A stretch of DNA of 12,858 nucleotides, from NCBI GenBank assembly GCA_902766985.1, contig CACXFP010000032.1, positions 1 through 12,858 on the forward strand. The letters run 5' to 3'. Positions 11,695-12,858 of this stretch are shown here, piece by piece (the first letter of the stretch is position 1; every line of letters starts with the position of its first letter). Both the position numbers and the translations under genes were made by a program. The notes beneath the pieces were generated by a model. It saw nothing but the letters and a program-made list of their open reading frames with translations. It was not told the DNA's origin and searched no databases. Origin of the DNA: an uncultured Bacteroidia bacterium. Lineage in GTDB: Bacteria > Bacteroidota > Bacteroidia > Bacteroidales > UBA932.

Positions 11695-12858
11695 TCAAAG
11701 TTTCTTTTCAACCTGCCAGGTGACACCGAGAGCGTCGAGGTCATAGCAGAAATCGGTCGAAACTGCGACGGTAAACTTATGTGAAACGAATTCAACGCGG
11801 TATTTCGTCTTAGGGTCATAGAGGAACATTGTCAGGGGGATGTTTCCCTTGTTCCGCTTAAGCAGCGTCACGAGTTTCTTCCGGAACTCTTCGGTCAGCA
11901 TCGGGGTGGTGACGTTTATCGCGAATCCTTTGACCATTGTGTCAGCTACATTGCCCAGAAGGATTATCTTCTGGATCCTGAATCCGTAAGGCGGTTTTGT
12001 CGCCGGCTTTTCGGCATCCTGCTTGGTGTAGAAATCCCTCCGCTTGATCTCTCCCTCGATGTACAGGGCGGTCTTTTCCTGCATGAAGCTCATGTAGTTT
12101 TCCATGTCCTTTCCGAACAGGGGGAATTCCGCGCTGCCGGAGAAATCCTCAATAGTGGCGACAGCCATCGGCCTTCCCGTCCTTGTCGTCTTCGCCTTGT
12201 AGGATGTCACAAGTCCGGCAAGGGCTACTTTCCTGGGCTTGTCGGTGGCGTCACATTCCGCCACGGCCTCGCTGAGGGAAGCCATCTGGCAGCTTGTAAA
12301 GTTCTCTATCTCAAAGGAATACTTGTCGAGAGGATGGGAAGAAAGGTACATTCCCACGAATTCCTTTTCCTGCTGCAGCAGGGCCATCTCGTCTTCCTCG
12401 CCGGTGAAGGATGGAATTTCGGGTCGTACAGGCTTGAACTCCTCGCTGTCGCCGAACAGGGACACGGCTTCGGATTCCTTGTCCTGCTTGTACAGGTCGG
12501 CATACCTTACCAGTTCGTCGATGAACGGTTCCCCGCTCTTTCCCGGCATGAAATACTGGGACCTCTTCAAGCCGAAGGAATCGAAGGCTCCGGCATAGAC
12601 AAGGCATTCCACGGCCTTCCTTCCCATGGTGACGGGGATCCTTTCCATGAAATCGAAGACATCCTTATATGGGCCATTGGCGTTCCTTTCAGAGACGATT
12701 GCATCAACTATGTTCGCGCCGAAACTCTTGATGCCTCCGAGGCCGAAACGGATGTTTCCCTCCCTGTTTACGCTGAAATGGGAGTCACTCTCGTTCACGT
12801 CAGGGTTCAGGACCTTGATCCTTCCTTTGCGGCAGTCGTCCATTATCTCCTTGATCTC
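11695..12858 (-). CDS. dnaE: DNA polymerase III alpha subunit, C-terminal part (N-terminus beyond window)
   Basis: The frame is open through the right edge, giving the last 387 residues of replicative polymerase DnaE (normally about 1150-1280). The visible part starts with EIKEIMDDCRKGRIKVLNPDVNES, followed by the tandem helix-hairpin-helix region (FGLGGIKSFGANIVDAIV and GRKAVECLVYAGAFDSFG). The FVGMYLSSHPLDKY motif comes next. Then the OB-fold domain (VALAGLVTSYKAKTTRTGRPMAVATIEDFSGSAEFPLF, here in shortened view as positions 207-244 of the partial chain) and a C-terminal domain that in the family contacts the beta clamp and tau. The palm with catalytic Asp residues lies outside the window. 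The Met at 12843 is internal, not a start. prsW follows in the same direction. Confidence 0.95.
   Translation of the reverse strand, partial: EIKEIMDDCRKGRIKVLNPDVNESDSHFSVNREGNIRFGLGGIKSFGANIVDAIVSERNANGPYKDVFDFMERIPVTMGRKAVECLVYAGAFDSFGLKRSQYFMPGKSGEPFIDELVRYADLYKQDKESEAVSLFGDSEEFKPVRPEIPSFTGEEDEMALLQQEKEFVGMYLSSHPLDKYSFEIENFTSCQMASLSEAVAECDATDKPRKVALAGLVTSYKAKTTRTGRPMAVATIEDFSGSAEFPLFGKDMENYMSFMQEKTALYIEGEIKRRDFYTKQDAEKPATKPPYGFRIQKIILLGNVADTMVKGFAINVTTPMLTEEFRKKLVTLLKRNKGNIPLTMFLYDPKTKYRVEFVSHKFTVAVSTDFCYDLDALGVTWQVEKKL

Noticed and set aside
12844..12858. Treating the Met at 12843 as the start of a short dnaE-like gene
   Set aside because: The reading frame stays open through the edge (EIKEI before the Met) and matches internal DnaE sequence, so this is a truncated view of the full gene.

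Overview
The window looks like ordinary chromosome from a member of the Bacteroidota, most likely order Bacteroidales. The reasons are: a TonB protein of the Bacteroidetes type, several promoter-like elements matching TAnnTTTG (the phylum's -7 box), start codons that almost all lack a Shine-Dalgarno sequence, an archaeal/eukaryal-type dimeric glycyl-tRNA synthetase, and a lipoprotein regulator whose C-terminus resembles the helix-turn-helix of Bacteroidetes TPR regulators. No mobile element, CRISPR array, tRNA or rRNA is visible.

Layout. 1-473 (-): a TonB-family protein running off the left edge. 580-2976 (+): ybeY and mnmG, two RNA-processing/modification genes. 3015-3602 (-): ruvA, convergent with mnmG. 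3695-6204 (+): a tight run sufS-sufE-sufT-folK (iron-sulfur assembly, then folate synthesis), divergent from ruvA. 6266-7804 (+): glyS. 7808-8590 (-): a membrane-anchored lipoprotein with a predicted cytoplasmic HTH. 8594-8890: a non-coding stretch with a plus-strand promoter followed by a strongly folded ~120-nt element that I propose is a small RNA. 8891-9874 (-): a ThiL-like protein lacking the conserved aspartates. 9993-10838 (+): a secreted endonuclease/exonuclease/phosphatase-family enzyme. 10848-11675 (-): a PrsW-family membrane protease. 11695-12858 (-): the C-terminal part of DNA polymerase III alpha (dnaE), running off the right edge and probably co-transcribed with prsW.

The most striking signal is not a gene. 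Three copies of the parS centromere sequence TGTTCCACGTGGAACA (two perfect, one with a single mismatch) lie within 2.1 kb: inside mnmG, in the mnmG/ruvA gap, and inside sufS. The two intragenic copies are read in the same frame and encode Val-Pro-Arg-Gly. This implies a ParB (Spo0J) loading zone, and hence that the window lies near the replication origin. Other points of interest are the ThiL-like pseudoenzyme, the candidate small RNA with a GGAGG loop, and the short lipoprotein-HTH regulator that lacks TPRs.
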